Source of the DNA: Stomoxys calcitrans
Lineage: Eukaryota > Arthropoda > Insecta > Diptera > Muscidae
Direction of reading: 5' to 3'
Assembly (NCBI RefSeq): GCF_963082655.1
Contig: NC_081552.1
Span: 197,117,281 to 197,181,280 of the forward strand
DNA: 64,000 nucleotides
In this document: positions 33,273 through 43,200 of the stretch, piece after piece
How the letters are laid out: each line of letters starts with the position of its first letter
Position numbering within the stretch: the first letter of the stretch is position 1
Notes under the pieces: generated by a model
Database searches by the model: none
Told to the model about the DNA's origin: nothing
Seen by the model: the letters and a program-made list of their open reading frames with translations, nothing else
Program-made: the position numbers and the translations under genes

Positions 33273-34310
33273 ACTTTTTATACCCTCCACCATAGGATGG
33301 GGGGTATACTAATTTCGTTATTCTGTTTGTGACTTCTCGAAATATTCGTCTCAGACCCCATAGAGTATATATATTCTTGATCGTCGTGACATTTTATGTC
33401 GATCTAGTCCTGTCCGTCCGTCTGTCCGTCCGTCCGTCCGTCTGTCTGTCGAAAGTACGCTAACTTCCAAAGAAGATAAGCTAGCCCCTTGAAATTTTGC
33501 ACAAATACTTCTTATTGGTGTAGGTCGGTTGGTATTGTAAATGGGCCATATCGGTCTATGTTTTGATATAGCTGCCATATAAACCGATCTTGGGTCTTGA
33601 ATTCTAGAGCCTCTAGAGGGCGCAATTCTTGTCCGATTTGAATGAATTTTTGCACGACGTGTTCTGTTATGATATCCAACAACTGTGCCTAGTACGGTTC
33701 AAATCGGTTCATAACCCGATATAGCTGTCATATAAGCCGATCTTGGGTTTTGATTTCTTGAGCTTCTAGAGGGCGCAATTCCTATCCGAATTGGCTGAAA
33801 TTTTGCGTGACATATTTTATTCTTACTCTTAACAACTGTGTCAAATAAGGTTCAAATCGGTTCATAACCTGATATAGCTGCCATATAAACCGATCTGGGA
33901 TATTGACTTCTTGAGCATCTAGAGGTCGCAATTATTATCCGATTTCCCTGAAATTTTGTACGGCAGATCCTCTCATGACCATCAACATACGTGTTTATTA
34001 TGGTCTGAATCGGTCTATAGCCCGATACAGCTCCCATATAAATCGATCTCTCTATTTTAGTTCTTAAGCCCCCAATGGGCGCAATTCTTATTCGAATTAG
34101 CTGAAATTTTACACAGTTCTCCAACATTTTAATTTAATTGTGGTCCGAACCGGACCATATCTTGCTATCGCTCTAATAGCTGAGCAAATCTTTTTTTATA
34201 TCCTTTTTTGCCTAAGAAGAGATGCCGGGAAAAGAACTCAACAAATGCGATCCATGGTGGAGGGTATAAAAGATTAGGGCCGGCCGAACTTAGCACGCTT
34301 TTAATTGTTT
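33273..34310 (+). mobile_element. Family A DINE-like element inserted in the 3' UTR of LINE-1 B
   Basis: Complete, about 1.04 kb. The start TTTTTATACCCTCCACCATAGG and ATGGGGGGTATAC, then TATATATTCTTGATCGTCGTGAC, a GTCCGTCC..GTCTGTC block (33411-33450), four units with anchors at 33574, 33727, 33880 and 34033 (153 bp each), and the end CCATGGTGGAGGGTATAAAAG, GGCCGGCCGAACTTAGCACGCTTTTAATTGTTT. LINE-1 sequence lies on both sides, so it inserted after that LINE copy. Nearly the same subtype as 52836-53878. Confidence 0.9.
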
Positions 34311-34411
34311 GTATTAAGAGCGCACAAAAAGGCGATTACTGGCTTAGGTGTATGTTCATAGTGGCATGGGGCGGATTAATATCTGCACCCTCTTTTCAAC
34401 CTAACCTATAT

Positions 34412-34590
34412 TCTTGATCAATGTAAAATTCCATGAGGTTCCAGCCATGTCCGTCCGTCCATCTGTCTTTCTTGGATAATAACGCCACAAATTGAGCTAA
34501 AAATCTGAAACTAGCTACAGATCAGTATTTTCTGCATAGCCAGGTTAAGTTCGAGGATGGTCTTGGGCCCATTAAAGGCAAATTTTTCAC
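34412..34590 (+). repeat. DINE-like fragment (GTCY block)
   Basis: ATATTCTTGATCAATG, CCAGCCATGTCCGTCCGTCCATC and GCATAGCCAGGTTAAGTTCGAGGATGG match the left interior of family A. Both ends are missing. It begins immediately after the LINE-1 B tail. Confidence 0.6.
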
Positions 34591-35414
34591 ACTTCAATAA
34601 CCCTATCTAAAAGTAACAAATCATGATCAATGGTGAATATCCAAGGTTTAGTTCAGATGACTTTAATGCGTTTTCAATTATGTTTCTTGTCTTCCCATCA
34701 ATTGTGAATTTTATATTCGACTCTTACCCAAGAACCCTTCTAGTAAGGGGATTATTTTGTTTATGTCACTGTTGATCTAGATATTGTAGTAAATGTGCAT
34801 ATAGAGATGTATGTACGAGTAGATGTGGAAGTGTGTACGTGCGATAATTTACATGTAAGATTTCAATTGTGATAATTTGGCTACACTGTTTGACGTTCTT
34901 CAAGTAGATCCTGCACCCGCGACCAACAATGACTGACATTTTGCGAACACAATGATGGCAAACCAAAACCAATACAAGAACCTTGCCATGTACAAGTGTG
35001 TCGCTGAGTGTATTCATGCTCATACTACATGCTTGTATATATAGTATGTAGTATATGTATGTATGGGCATAAGAAGTATGCATGTGGATTCATCGAAACG
35101 TGTCCCCATTTAAATTGTCATTGATTATGCTCCATTGTTAGTGTGTGTGTGTGTATGCGTTTATTTGTTTTATGTGGAAGCAACATGTTTTTTGTTTCTC
35201 ATTTGATTTTAGGCCTTTGGCGGAATCTTGGTTTGGGAACAGTTCTTTACCAAACAATTGATACAAATATCTTGATTTGATAACAGAGCAAATAGGTGTA
35301 TAGATTGGCAGATGGGATTTTCTTTTGTATATCTGAGCAAATAATTGTTTTTGTAGGAAACAATTCTTTTGTTTCTTTTCTGCATGAAAAATTTAAAAAT
35401 ATCTCATATATATA
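34591..35414. other. No feature recognised
   Basis: About 820 bp of AT-rich DNA with a short (GT)n run near 35138-35153 and a TATGTA-rich stretch near 35030-35065. A minus-strand frame at 34766-35083 (105 codons) is low-complexity and unfamiliar. No repeat match was seen. Confidence 0.4.
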
Positions 35415-35641
35415 CCGGGTTGCCCAAAAAGTAATTGCGGATTTTTTAAAAGAAAGTAAATGAATTTTTAATAAAACTTAGAATGAACTTTAATCAAATA
35501 AACTTTTTTTTCTGAAGCAAGCTAAAAGTAACAGCTGATAACTGACAGAAGAAAGAATGCAATTACAGAGTCACAAGCTGTGAAAAAATTTGTCAACGCC
35601 GACTATATGAAAAATCCGCAATTACTTTTTGGTCAACCCAA
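35415..35641 (-). mobile_element. mariner-type MITE, copy 3 (227 bp, inverted)
   Basis: Orientation is opposite to copy 2: the AAATGAATTTTTAATAAAAC side comes first. The left end CCGGGTTGCCCAAAAAGTAA differs from the consensus by two bases and the right end has TTGGTCAACCCAA. TA flanks both sides (35413-35414, 35642-35643). It lies directly beside the end of a family B array. Confidence 0.9.
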
Positions 35642-35643
35642 TA

Positions 35644-37886
35644 TAAAATTCAATTTGTGTTTGTTTGTCGGTTTGTTTGTTTTTCCGTATAGACTCATAA
35701 ACAGTTGAAGCAATTACCTTGAAATTCTCACAGATTGTGTAGGTTGGTCTGGAAAGAAACATAGGCTATATGATTTTTTGATATCGGGAGGGGGGAGGAC
35801 CCTTCCCCTTACCCCAAAAGAACTACCCAAAAATGAAAGTGGACCGATTGGGACAAAATGAGATTCAAATGAAAGGTATTCAAGAGTAGAGTACGAATTT
35901 CATAATAAAAGTTAGGTCCAAGTACGTGGGGGACCGCCCCAGCCCCAAAACCCCTTAAAATAGGTTAATTTTTCTATCATGACAATATGGGTCTCAAATG
36001 AAAGGTATTCGGGAGTAGATTACGAATATGGTCAGGAAGTAGGAATAGGCTTTATAATTTCTGGATTACGGATCGGGGGGGACCCTCCATCGTTACCCCA
36101 AAAACATCACCCAAAATCAAAAGTGGACCGATGAGGACAATATGGGTATCAAATGAAAAGTATGCGGGAGCAGATAACAAATCTGGCATACAAATTCATG
36201 TCGAAGTATAGGCGGTCACACCACCCGCCCCCAAAAAAAACACCCAAAATGGGCACATTAGCCAATCACGGATATATGGGACTCGGTTTGTTTGTTCCGT
36301 ATAGACTGAAAAGCGGCAGAACAGATTTTCTCGAAATTTTCGCATATTATGTAGATTAGCCTGGGAGGAAACATAGGCTATATAATTTTTCGGTATCGGA
36401 AGGGGGACGAACCCTCCCCTTCTGAACAAAAACACAACCCAAAATCAAAAGTGGACCGATCGGGACAAAATAGGTATCAAATGAAATATAGTGGAGAGTA
36501 GAATACGAATATGGTATTAAAATTTGAATCTAAGTACCCAATGGGCCGCCCCAACCCCAAAACTCCCCCAAACAGACATAATGGACGTTCATTTCAATAT
36601 GGGGCTCAAATGAGAAGTATTCGGGAGTAGATTTCGAATCGGGCATACAAAATCAAATCGAAGTATAGGAGGTCATGCCAACCGCCAAAAACGCCATTAG
36701 ACCCATTATGACTATATGATACTTGGCTAAATCGATTTTCTTACAATTTTCATGGATTGTGTACGTTTGTTTGGAAGGAAATATAGCCTTTATAATTTTT
36801 AGATATCGGAAGGGGGGACCCTCCCCCTTGCACCACAAACGCCACCCATATCCGAAAATGTTCCGATGGACACAATAAGGGTATCAAATGAAAGGTATTG
36901 GAGACCAGAAAACGAATTGGTATTAAAATTTACGTCCATGTACTCAGCGGGCCCCCAATCCCAAAACCCCTCTAAACAGATATATTCGAAGTTCATGTCA
37001 ATATGGGACTCAAATGAAAAGTATTAGGCAGAAGATTACAAATATGGCATAAAACATTAGGTCCAAGAAATGGGAGGTGGCCCACCCCCAAATACCCCCA
37101 AATGGGCATATTAGCCGACCACGGCTATATGGGACTCAAATGAAAGGTATTAGGGAATAGATAACGAATATGACATTAAAATTTGCTTTCAAGTCTAGGT
37201 GACGATATTCCTCCCAAAGATACGTCCAATGGGTTATTTGACCCATTATCACAATATGGGACTTAAATGAAAGGTATTTGAGAGTTGAAAACGAATTTGA
37301 TATCCAATTTTGAAGCCAAGTGAAACTGAACTTCATTTCCGTTGGGAATAAAGAACGAATTTGATATCATTTTTCAGTGCAAAGTACCGGAGGTCGCCTC
37401 AGCCCCAAAACACCCGCCAAACGGTTCACATTTACCGACTATGGCAATAAGGGGCTCAAATCAAAGGGATTTGGAAGTGCAGCACGAATTTAATATCGAT
37501 ATTTAAGTCAAAATGTCTGAGGTGCCATTCCTCCCCTAAAAAGCACTTCTCATTACCCTTATTTCCAAAAAAAAAACAGGTCTCGGGGATTGGTAATGCG
37601 TATCGTTCGAATTTAATTTGCATGGTTTCTATTATTGGGGTCGGGTTCCTTGGGGGTCACCCACAACCCGACAGGGTTCAAACGAAAGGTGCTTGAGAGA
37701 AAAAACGAATTTTATATCCAATTAAACAGTCATGTGTTTGGCTCTCAAATAGCTTATATAAAAGCTATTTGGAGAGTACGAAATTGATACTCATTTTTGG
37801 GACAAAGACCCCACTCCAACCTCAAACAGAACTTATTTACCGATCATGACAATATGGGGCTCATATAAAATGTATTTGAAAGTGGT
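35644..37886 (-). repeat. Family B arrays, inverted, two joined segments
   Basis: It starts with the family B end, inverted (AATTCAATTTGTGTTTGTTTGTCGG), followed by GTAGGTTGGTCTGGAAAG and units with GGACCGATTGGGACAAAATG, TCAAATGAAAGGTATT and GGAGTAGA. A second end block (CGGTTTGTTTGTTCCGTATAGACTG) at 36285-36312 and a third related stretch at 36690-36800 show that several elements or unit types are joined. LINE-1 D interrupts the right side. Confidence 0.8.
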
Positions 37887-37987
37887 AGGTTAGGTTAGGT
37901 TGAAACGAGGGTGCAGATATTAATCCGCCCCATGCCACTATGGACATACACCTAAGCCAGTAATTGGCTTGTTGTGCGCTTTAGAAA

Positions 37988-38940
37988 CTATAAATTTACC
38001 TCTAAAAAGAAAATTGTTTTAGTTAGGAATTCCGTGGTACTTACAAAATCCTTAATTGTTTTCAATACCACTTCCTTAAGTTGGTTCATGTCTGGTATTG
38101 TGTCTCTACCTAAGTGTTTAAATCTGTTAGAAGCGAAAGCCGGGTAATGACAAGGGAAATTCTCCAATGTCTCATCATCTTCCCCGCATGCCATACACAT
38201 GCTATCACTAGCCGCACCGATTTTGTATAAATGAGCTCGTAGTCCTATGTGTCCCGTTATGATATCAATAGCTATACTGACCTCCTTCTTGCTTCCTTTC
38301 AGTAATAGCCTCGTCTTCTCACGATCTGGATCCACCCATAGGATCCAGGACCATTTCGCTGTTCCACAGTATTACACGTTCGTCCCCCACGCCCTTTACT
38401 CGGACTGCGTCGACCCGAAAGGCTTCGGGTTAACCAAGATTATTGACGGCAGTTCTCTGGTCTTCACTGCCTTTTCATTTCCTCTTACTTAGTTATGGCC
38501 CGGCACCCAAACGATGCGGATTTTCCCATCCTCAGAGAAGGCGTTAATCTCCTTCTTACACTGCAAGACTGTTCGTGACCTTACCGTTCTGGTTGTTATT
38601 GCCCTTATGGCAGTTTTACTGTCGTTAAAGATGCTCGCACTCGATGTCCTTGCGTTAGCACCACACCACCTCGCGTATTCCGTGATCGCCCGGACCGCCG
38701 CCTGCAGGACCGTATTATGGTCAGGCAGTCTAAAACAGATTTCAGTCCCTGGGTTCTCAATGTAAACTCCCAGGCCCACCCTGCCCTATAGCTTTGATCC
38801 ATCCGTGTAACATGATTTTCCGGATGGCAATACTAGGGTTCCGTCAATCCAAGATTGTGCCGATGGCAGCAGTGCCTCGCACTCGATTTCAAGGTTCATC
38901 TCAGGTATCCCATCGGAAACCTCTTCCCTTCCTTTCAGGT
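37988..38940 (-). pseudogene. LINE-1 D RNase H and CCHC finger, lightly broken
   Basis: RNase H reads CYTDGSKL (about 38790-38812), GLGVYIENPGTEICFRLPDHN, AITEYARWCGANAR, FNDSKTAIRAITT and VWVPGHN, then a stop at about 38491 and a decayed KGNEKAVKTRELPSI. The third catalytic residue is kept as ND. The final frame 37988-38335 gives DPDREKTRLLLKGSKKEV, a CMACGEDDETLENFPCHYP finger (the CCHC His and last Cys are changed) and KTIKDFVSTTEFL. A premature stop or frame change lies between the two parts at about 38340-38490. Confidence 0.82.
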
Positions 38941-38958
38941 TTCCTATCGTCGCCTCAA

Positions 38959-39609
38959 TTATAACGCGATGGTATGAGAAGCTCCCATCCCCTTAAGTCT
39001 CATAGCCGAAGTGGCTGCCTCACACTTGATCTGTATGTCAATGGCTCGGATATCTAGCATAGTCTCCAGTGATCGAGTGGGTGTGGTCCTCATCGCTCCG
39101 CCTATGCCAAGACAACATGTACTCTGAAGCAGTTGTATGGTCCTTATGTTGCACTTTTTCTCCACAGCAGTCCACCAAACTACTGGGGCGTAAGTAAGTA
39201 TTGGTCTAATCACGCTCCTGTAGAGCCAGTGGACTATCCTCGGACTCAAGCCCCATTTCAAGCCTACGGCCCGTCTACATAGTGCCCAACATCTGTGAGC
39301 CTTCTCAGTACGCTGCTGTATGTGACACTTCCAATTCAGTTTCCTGTCCAAGATCACACCTAAGTATTTGGCCTTGTCAGATATCGAAATCGTCTTATTG
39401 AGGAAACGTGGTGCGTTAAATTGACCCACCTTCGTCTTCCTCGCGAACAGGCATATTTCAGTCTTCTCTGGATTAACATTGAGACCTCTGGATCTAGCCC
39501 AGTCATATGCCATATGCAAGACCCTTTTGGCCCTTCTGCTTAGCTCGTTCGGATCCTTACCCCTTAGAAGTACTATAACATCGTCTGCGTGGCAGACTGG
39601 TTCAAATCT
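38959..39609 (-). pseudogene. LINE-1 D RT active site and thumb
   Basis: The frame runs uninterrupted from CHADDVIVLLRGKDPNELSR through MAYDWARSRGLNVNPEKTEI, ISDKAKYLGVILDRKLNW, PRIVHWLYRSVIRPILTYAPVVWWTAVEK and GAMRTTPTRSLETMLD to KCEAATSAMRLK. The active-site motif is HADD, so both aspartates remain but the tyrosine is His. About 210 codons are intact. The upstream half of the RT was never copied. The final residues before the stop come from a frameshift near 38990. Confidence 0.88.
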
Positions 39610-39732
39610 TATATTTACTTCAAGGGCCATGTGTCTGGGTGGCCATCCCACCCCCGAAATAACCCGTAAACAGGAAATATTTACCAAGGTGGTGATATAG
39701 GACTCAAAAGAAAGGCATTTGGGAGTAGGGTA
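39610..39732 (-). repeat. Family B remnant right of LINE-1 D
   Basis: GTGTCTGGGTGGCCATCCCACCCC, GTAAACAGGAAATATTTACC, GACTCAAAAGAAAGGCATTTGGGAG. It continues the array that LINE-1 D interrupted. Confidence 0.65.
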
Positions 39733-39818
39733 AAATTTTGCCCATGAACCGAGTAGGGGCTAGCTTCTCACACATCAGTGAGTGCTTTCCGATTTAAGTT
39801 TAAACTCAATGATAAGGG

Positions 39819-41842
39819 ACCTTTTTATACTCACCACCGGAGGATGGGGGTATATTCATTTTGTCATGCCGTTTGCAACACATCGAAATATCCATTTCCG
39901 ACCCTATATAGTCTATATATTCTTGATCAGCGTAAAAATCTAAGACGATCTAGACATGTCCGTCCGTCTGTCTGTTGAAATCACGTTACAGTCTTTAAAA
40001 ATAGCGATATTGAGCTGAAATTTTGCACAGATTCTTTTTTTGTCCGTAAGCAGGTTAAGTTCGCAAATGGGCTATATCGGACTATATCTTGATACAGCCG
40101 CCATATAGATCTATCGGCCGATTTAGGGTGTTAGGCCTATGAAAGCCACATTTATTATCCGATTTTGCTGAAATTTGGGACAGTGAGTTGTGTTAGGCCC
40201 TTCGACATCCTTCGTCAATTTGGCTCAGATCGGTCGAGATTTGGATATAGCGGCCATATAGACCGATCCTCCGATTTGGGGTCTTGGGCCCATAAAAGCC
40301 ACATTTGTTATTCGATTTTGCTGAAATTTACGACAGTGAGTTGTGTTAGGCCCTAAGACATCCTTCGTCAATTGGGCTCAGATCGGTCCAGATTTGGATA
40401 TAGCGGCCATATAGACCGATCCTCCGATTTAGGGTCTTATGCCTATGAAAGCCACATTTGTTATCCGCTTTTGCTGAAATTTACGACAGTGAGTTGTGTT
40501 AGGCCCTTCGACATCCTTCGTCAATTTGGCTTAGATCGGTCCAGATTTAGATATAGATGCCATATATACCGATCCTACGATTTATGGTCTTAGGCCGATA
40601 AAAACCACATTTATTATCCGATTTTGCTGAAATTTACGACAGTGAGTTGTGTTAGGCCCTTCGACATCCTTCGTCAATTTGGCTCAGATCGGTCCAGATT
40701 TGGATATAGCGGCCATATAGACCGATTCTCCGATTTAGGGTCTTTAGCCTATAAAAGCCACATTTATTATCCGATTTGGCTGTAATTTGGGACAGTGAGT
40801 TGTGTTAGGCCCTACGACATCCTTCGTCAATTTGGCTCAGATCGGTCCAGAGTTGGATATAGCGGCCATATAGACCGATCCTACGATTTATGGTCTTAGG
40901 TCGATAAAAGCCACATTTGTTATCCGATTTTGCTGAAATGTACGACAGTGAGTTGTGTTAGGCCCTTTGGATATAGCGGCCATATAGACCGATCCTCCGA
41001 TTTGGGGTCTTGGGCCCATAAAAGCCACATTTGTTATCCGATTTGGCTGAAATTTGGGATAGTGAGTTGTCTTAGTCCTTCGATATTCTATGTCAATTTG
41101 GCTTAGATCGGTCCAGAGTTGGATATAGCGGCCATATAGACCGATCCTCCGATTTGGGGTCATGGGCCCATAAAAGCCACATTTACTTTCCGATTTGGCT
41201 GAAATTTGGAACAGTGAGTTGTCTTAGGCCCCTCGACATTCTATGTCAATTTGGCTTAGATCGGTCCAGAGTTGGATATAGCTGCCATATAGACCGATCC
41301 TCCGATTTGGGGTCTTGGGCCCATAAAAGCCACATTTGTTATCCGATTTTGCTGAAATTTACGACAGTGAGTTGTGTTAGGCCCTTCGACATCCTTCGTC
41401 AATTTGGCTCAGATCGGTCCAGATTTGGATATAGCGGCCATATAGACCGATCCTCCGATTTGGGGTCTTGGGCCCATAAAAACTACATTTGTTATCCGAT
41501 TTGGCTGAAATTTGGGATAGTGAGTTAAGTTAAGCCCCTTGATATACTTCTGCAATATGGCACAGATCGGTCCAGATTTGGATACAGCTGCCATATAGAC
41601 CGATCTCTCGGTTTTAGGTTTTGGTTTTATAGCTACTAAAAAGATCAATATTTTGTTATACACAATGGAACAATGACTTGTTCTTATTAGTATTTGGTCC
41701 AAATCGGAACATATTGCGATTTAACTGCTATGGGACATAAGCAATTTTCACCGGATTTTGATGACAGGTGGTTTACATATATACCCGAGGTGGTGGGTAT
41801 CCAAAGTTCGGCCCGGCCGAACTTAACGCCTTTTTACTTGTT
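39819..41842 (+). mobile_element. Family A DINE-like element, complete, inserted in SINE-1
   Basis: Start TTTTTATACTCACCACCGG and GGATGGGGGTATATTC, then TATATATTCTTGATCAGCG, GTCCGTCCGTCTGTCTGTTG, then about 10 units with anchors at 40253, 40406, 40559, 40712, 40865, 40979 (39-bp deletion), 41131, 41284, 41437 and 41590, and the end TACCCGAGGTGGTGGGTATCC, hairpin at 41804-41824, and TTTTTACTTGTTT. The unit is 153 bp. SINE sequence flanks both sides, so the insertion site is known to within a few T/A bases. Confidence 0.92.
41804..41824 (+). promoter_or_regulatory. 3'-terminal hairpin of the family A element
   Basis: AAGTTCGGCC-C-GGCCGAACTT: a perfect 10-bp inverted repeat around one C, 18 bp from the element end. 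The same hairpin, with changes, lies at 12823-12838, 34280-34290, 45913-45927, 52616-52631 and 56837-56850. A subterminal 3' hairpin is a hallmark of Helitron-type elements, where it marks the transposition end point. Its role here is inference. Confidence 0.75.
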
Positions 41843-41905
41843 TATAGTCAAATCTGAACTGCGTGCCGCAATGCGACACCTTTTTGGGGAGAACTTACAT
41901 CACTT

Positions 41906-42750
41906 ACATTTTCTTTTCATTTTCTGAAAAAAGTTCATGCAAGTATCTTCTTTGGAGAAAATTTTACACATAGAGGAACTCGTTGGAGAAAATCTCGTTT
42001 TGTTATATTTTGAGCAGATACTGTTTCATCATTGGCAAATGATTATGTTTGGTTTTTTTTTTGTCCAATTCCAATGCAAAGATTATGCGTATGATATTAG
42101 TGACACATTATGAGTTCAATACTTAAGTAACGAACTGATAATAAATAAATACACTTATTGTGCATGTGGACCAAATCATTGCCCTCTTAATCTCCCCCCG
42201 CCTTTTATCGTACACCCTGATTCTCTCTTCGCTGGCCCAAGCCAGTCATATGAGGTATAGGAAATTGGATGTTTGCTAAATCAACCTAAATAATGGTTTT
42301 ATTTTGCGGAATTAATTTGTGCGAACTATTCACAATTTTCTGCCCATTCAGATGGGGACAAATTGAAATTTCTGGCACGTTATTCACAACGTGACCACAA
42401 TGAAAATCGACAGTTCAAGGCATTGTTGAGTTCAATCAACGTGCTGGATGGGTGGTAGGTAAGTAAATTAGATGGAGGGAATGCTACATGACCACCACCA
42501 TTGATGATTAGTTAGGACACCACACAACACCAGAGCCTATGTACTGCAAATAGATGATGATGAAACCGTATTAGATATGGATCAGGGATAAGGGCTGGCA
42601 TTTAATTTTCATAGCGTTAAGATACCCTTTTAAAGGCAAGGAGTACTAAGTAGGCATAAGAACATTATACGTTTAAGCTGGATGGGGATAGGAATGGAGG
42701 TTTGTCGAAATTAGCCGACTTTTCCCATATATGTAGCTTTAATTTTCCAA
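41906..42750. other. No feature recognised
   Basis: About 840 bp of AT-rich DNA with no repeat match and no open frame worth reporting. Confidence 0.4.
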
Positions 42751-43052
42751 TTTTATCCTACATCACCACTGTGGTACAAGATATTAAAAAAAAAGTATGC
42801 CGATCGGCTTAGTATCGTTTCCTGTTTCGATTTAGATATGTCTGTCTGTCCATGACTTCTTGTACAGATCGCAGTTGTTGTGCGATTGTCGTAAAATTTT
42901 GCGCAAGCCACTTTATCGGTCCAAGTACGTATGATTTTGATTATGAAAAAACGGGTTAGATCAAGATATGGTATATATCTTTCATCCGACATGGCTTTCT
43001 TAAGCTGTATAAGACACAATTTTGAACCGATCTTAGCAATATTTAATACTAG
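42751..43052 (+). repeat. Family C fragment
   Basis: CACTGTGGTACAAGATATTA matches the family C start (CTGTGGTACAGGGTATTATA at 56868), followed by GTCTGTCTGTCCATG, CAGATCGCAGTTG and TTTCATCCGACATGG. It is truncated, with about one unit. Confidence 0.65.
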
Positions 43053-43200
43053 CCGAGCCGGGCCCTCTCCGATGTGACTTCTGTAACTCTCTAATATCTT
43101 TTTAGAGTTTAGAGCCATGAATGCGGATCTCGAATTCATGCCATTGTAGCCTTGACGCTGAACGCGTTCGAATCCTGGCGAGAACATCGGTCCGCCTCCA
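43053..43200 (+). repeat. Mixed fragment with SINE-1 B box
   Basis: TACTAGCCGAGCCGGGCCCTCTCC (similar to the family B-related start at 20883), then GACGCTGAACGCGTTCGAATCCTGGCGAGAAC at 43150-43182, the SINE-1 tRNA-like 3' half with a near-perfect B box. It is a scrap of SINE-1 in plus orientation. Confidence 0.55.

Larger units (their letters stand above)
30181..34411 (+). mobile_element. LINE-1 copy B: longest copy, from endonuclease to 3' tail, split by a family A element
   Basis: The copy runs endonuclease, linker, RT, thumb, a deleted RNase H, CCHC finger, and a 3' UTR interrupted at 33273 by a DINE-like element and resumed at 34311 (TATTAAGAGCGCACAAAAAGGCG ... CAACCTAACCTATA). ORF1 and the 5' UTR are missing. 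Three internal losses matter: the RT active site, the RNase H core and part of the nuclease. Its sequence is close to copies A and D, which suggests one recent family. Confidence 0.85.
37887..39609 (-). mobile_element. LINE-1 copy D: 5'-truncated, inserted in family B
   Basis: Minus strand, starting at GATTTGAACCAGTCTGCCACGCAGAC just before the RT active site and running to the 3' tail GTTTCAACCTAACCTAACC. Family B DNA lies on both sides (to 37886 and from 39610). 5' truncation fits target-primed integration. It is the best preserved 3' half of the family here: thumb, RNase H and finger are nearly continuous. No clear target duplication was resolved. Confidence 0.85.
39733..41905 (-). mobile_element. 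SINE-1 split by a family A element
   Basis: 39733-39822 holds the 3' body (TTTTGCCCATGAACC .. CTCAATGATAAGGGACC) and 41841-41905 continues exactly where it left off (TTTATAGTCAAATCTGAACTGCGTGCCGC .. CACCTTTTTGGGGAGAA). In intact copies these two pieces are adjacent (CTTTTTATAGCCGAGTCCGAAC). The tRNA-like head is missing to the right of 41905. Coordinates span the inserted element. Confidence 0.88.
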
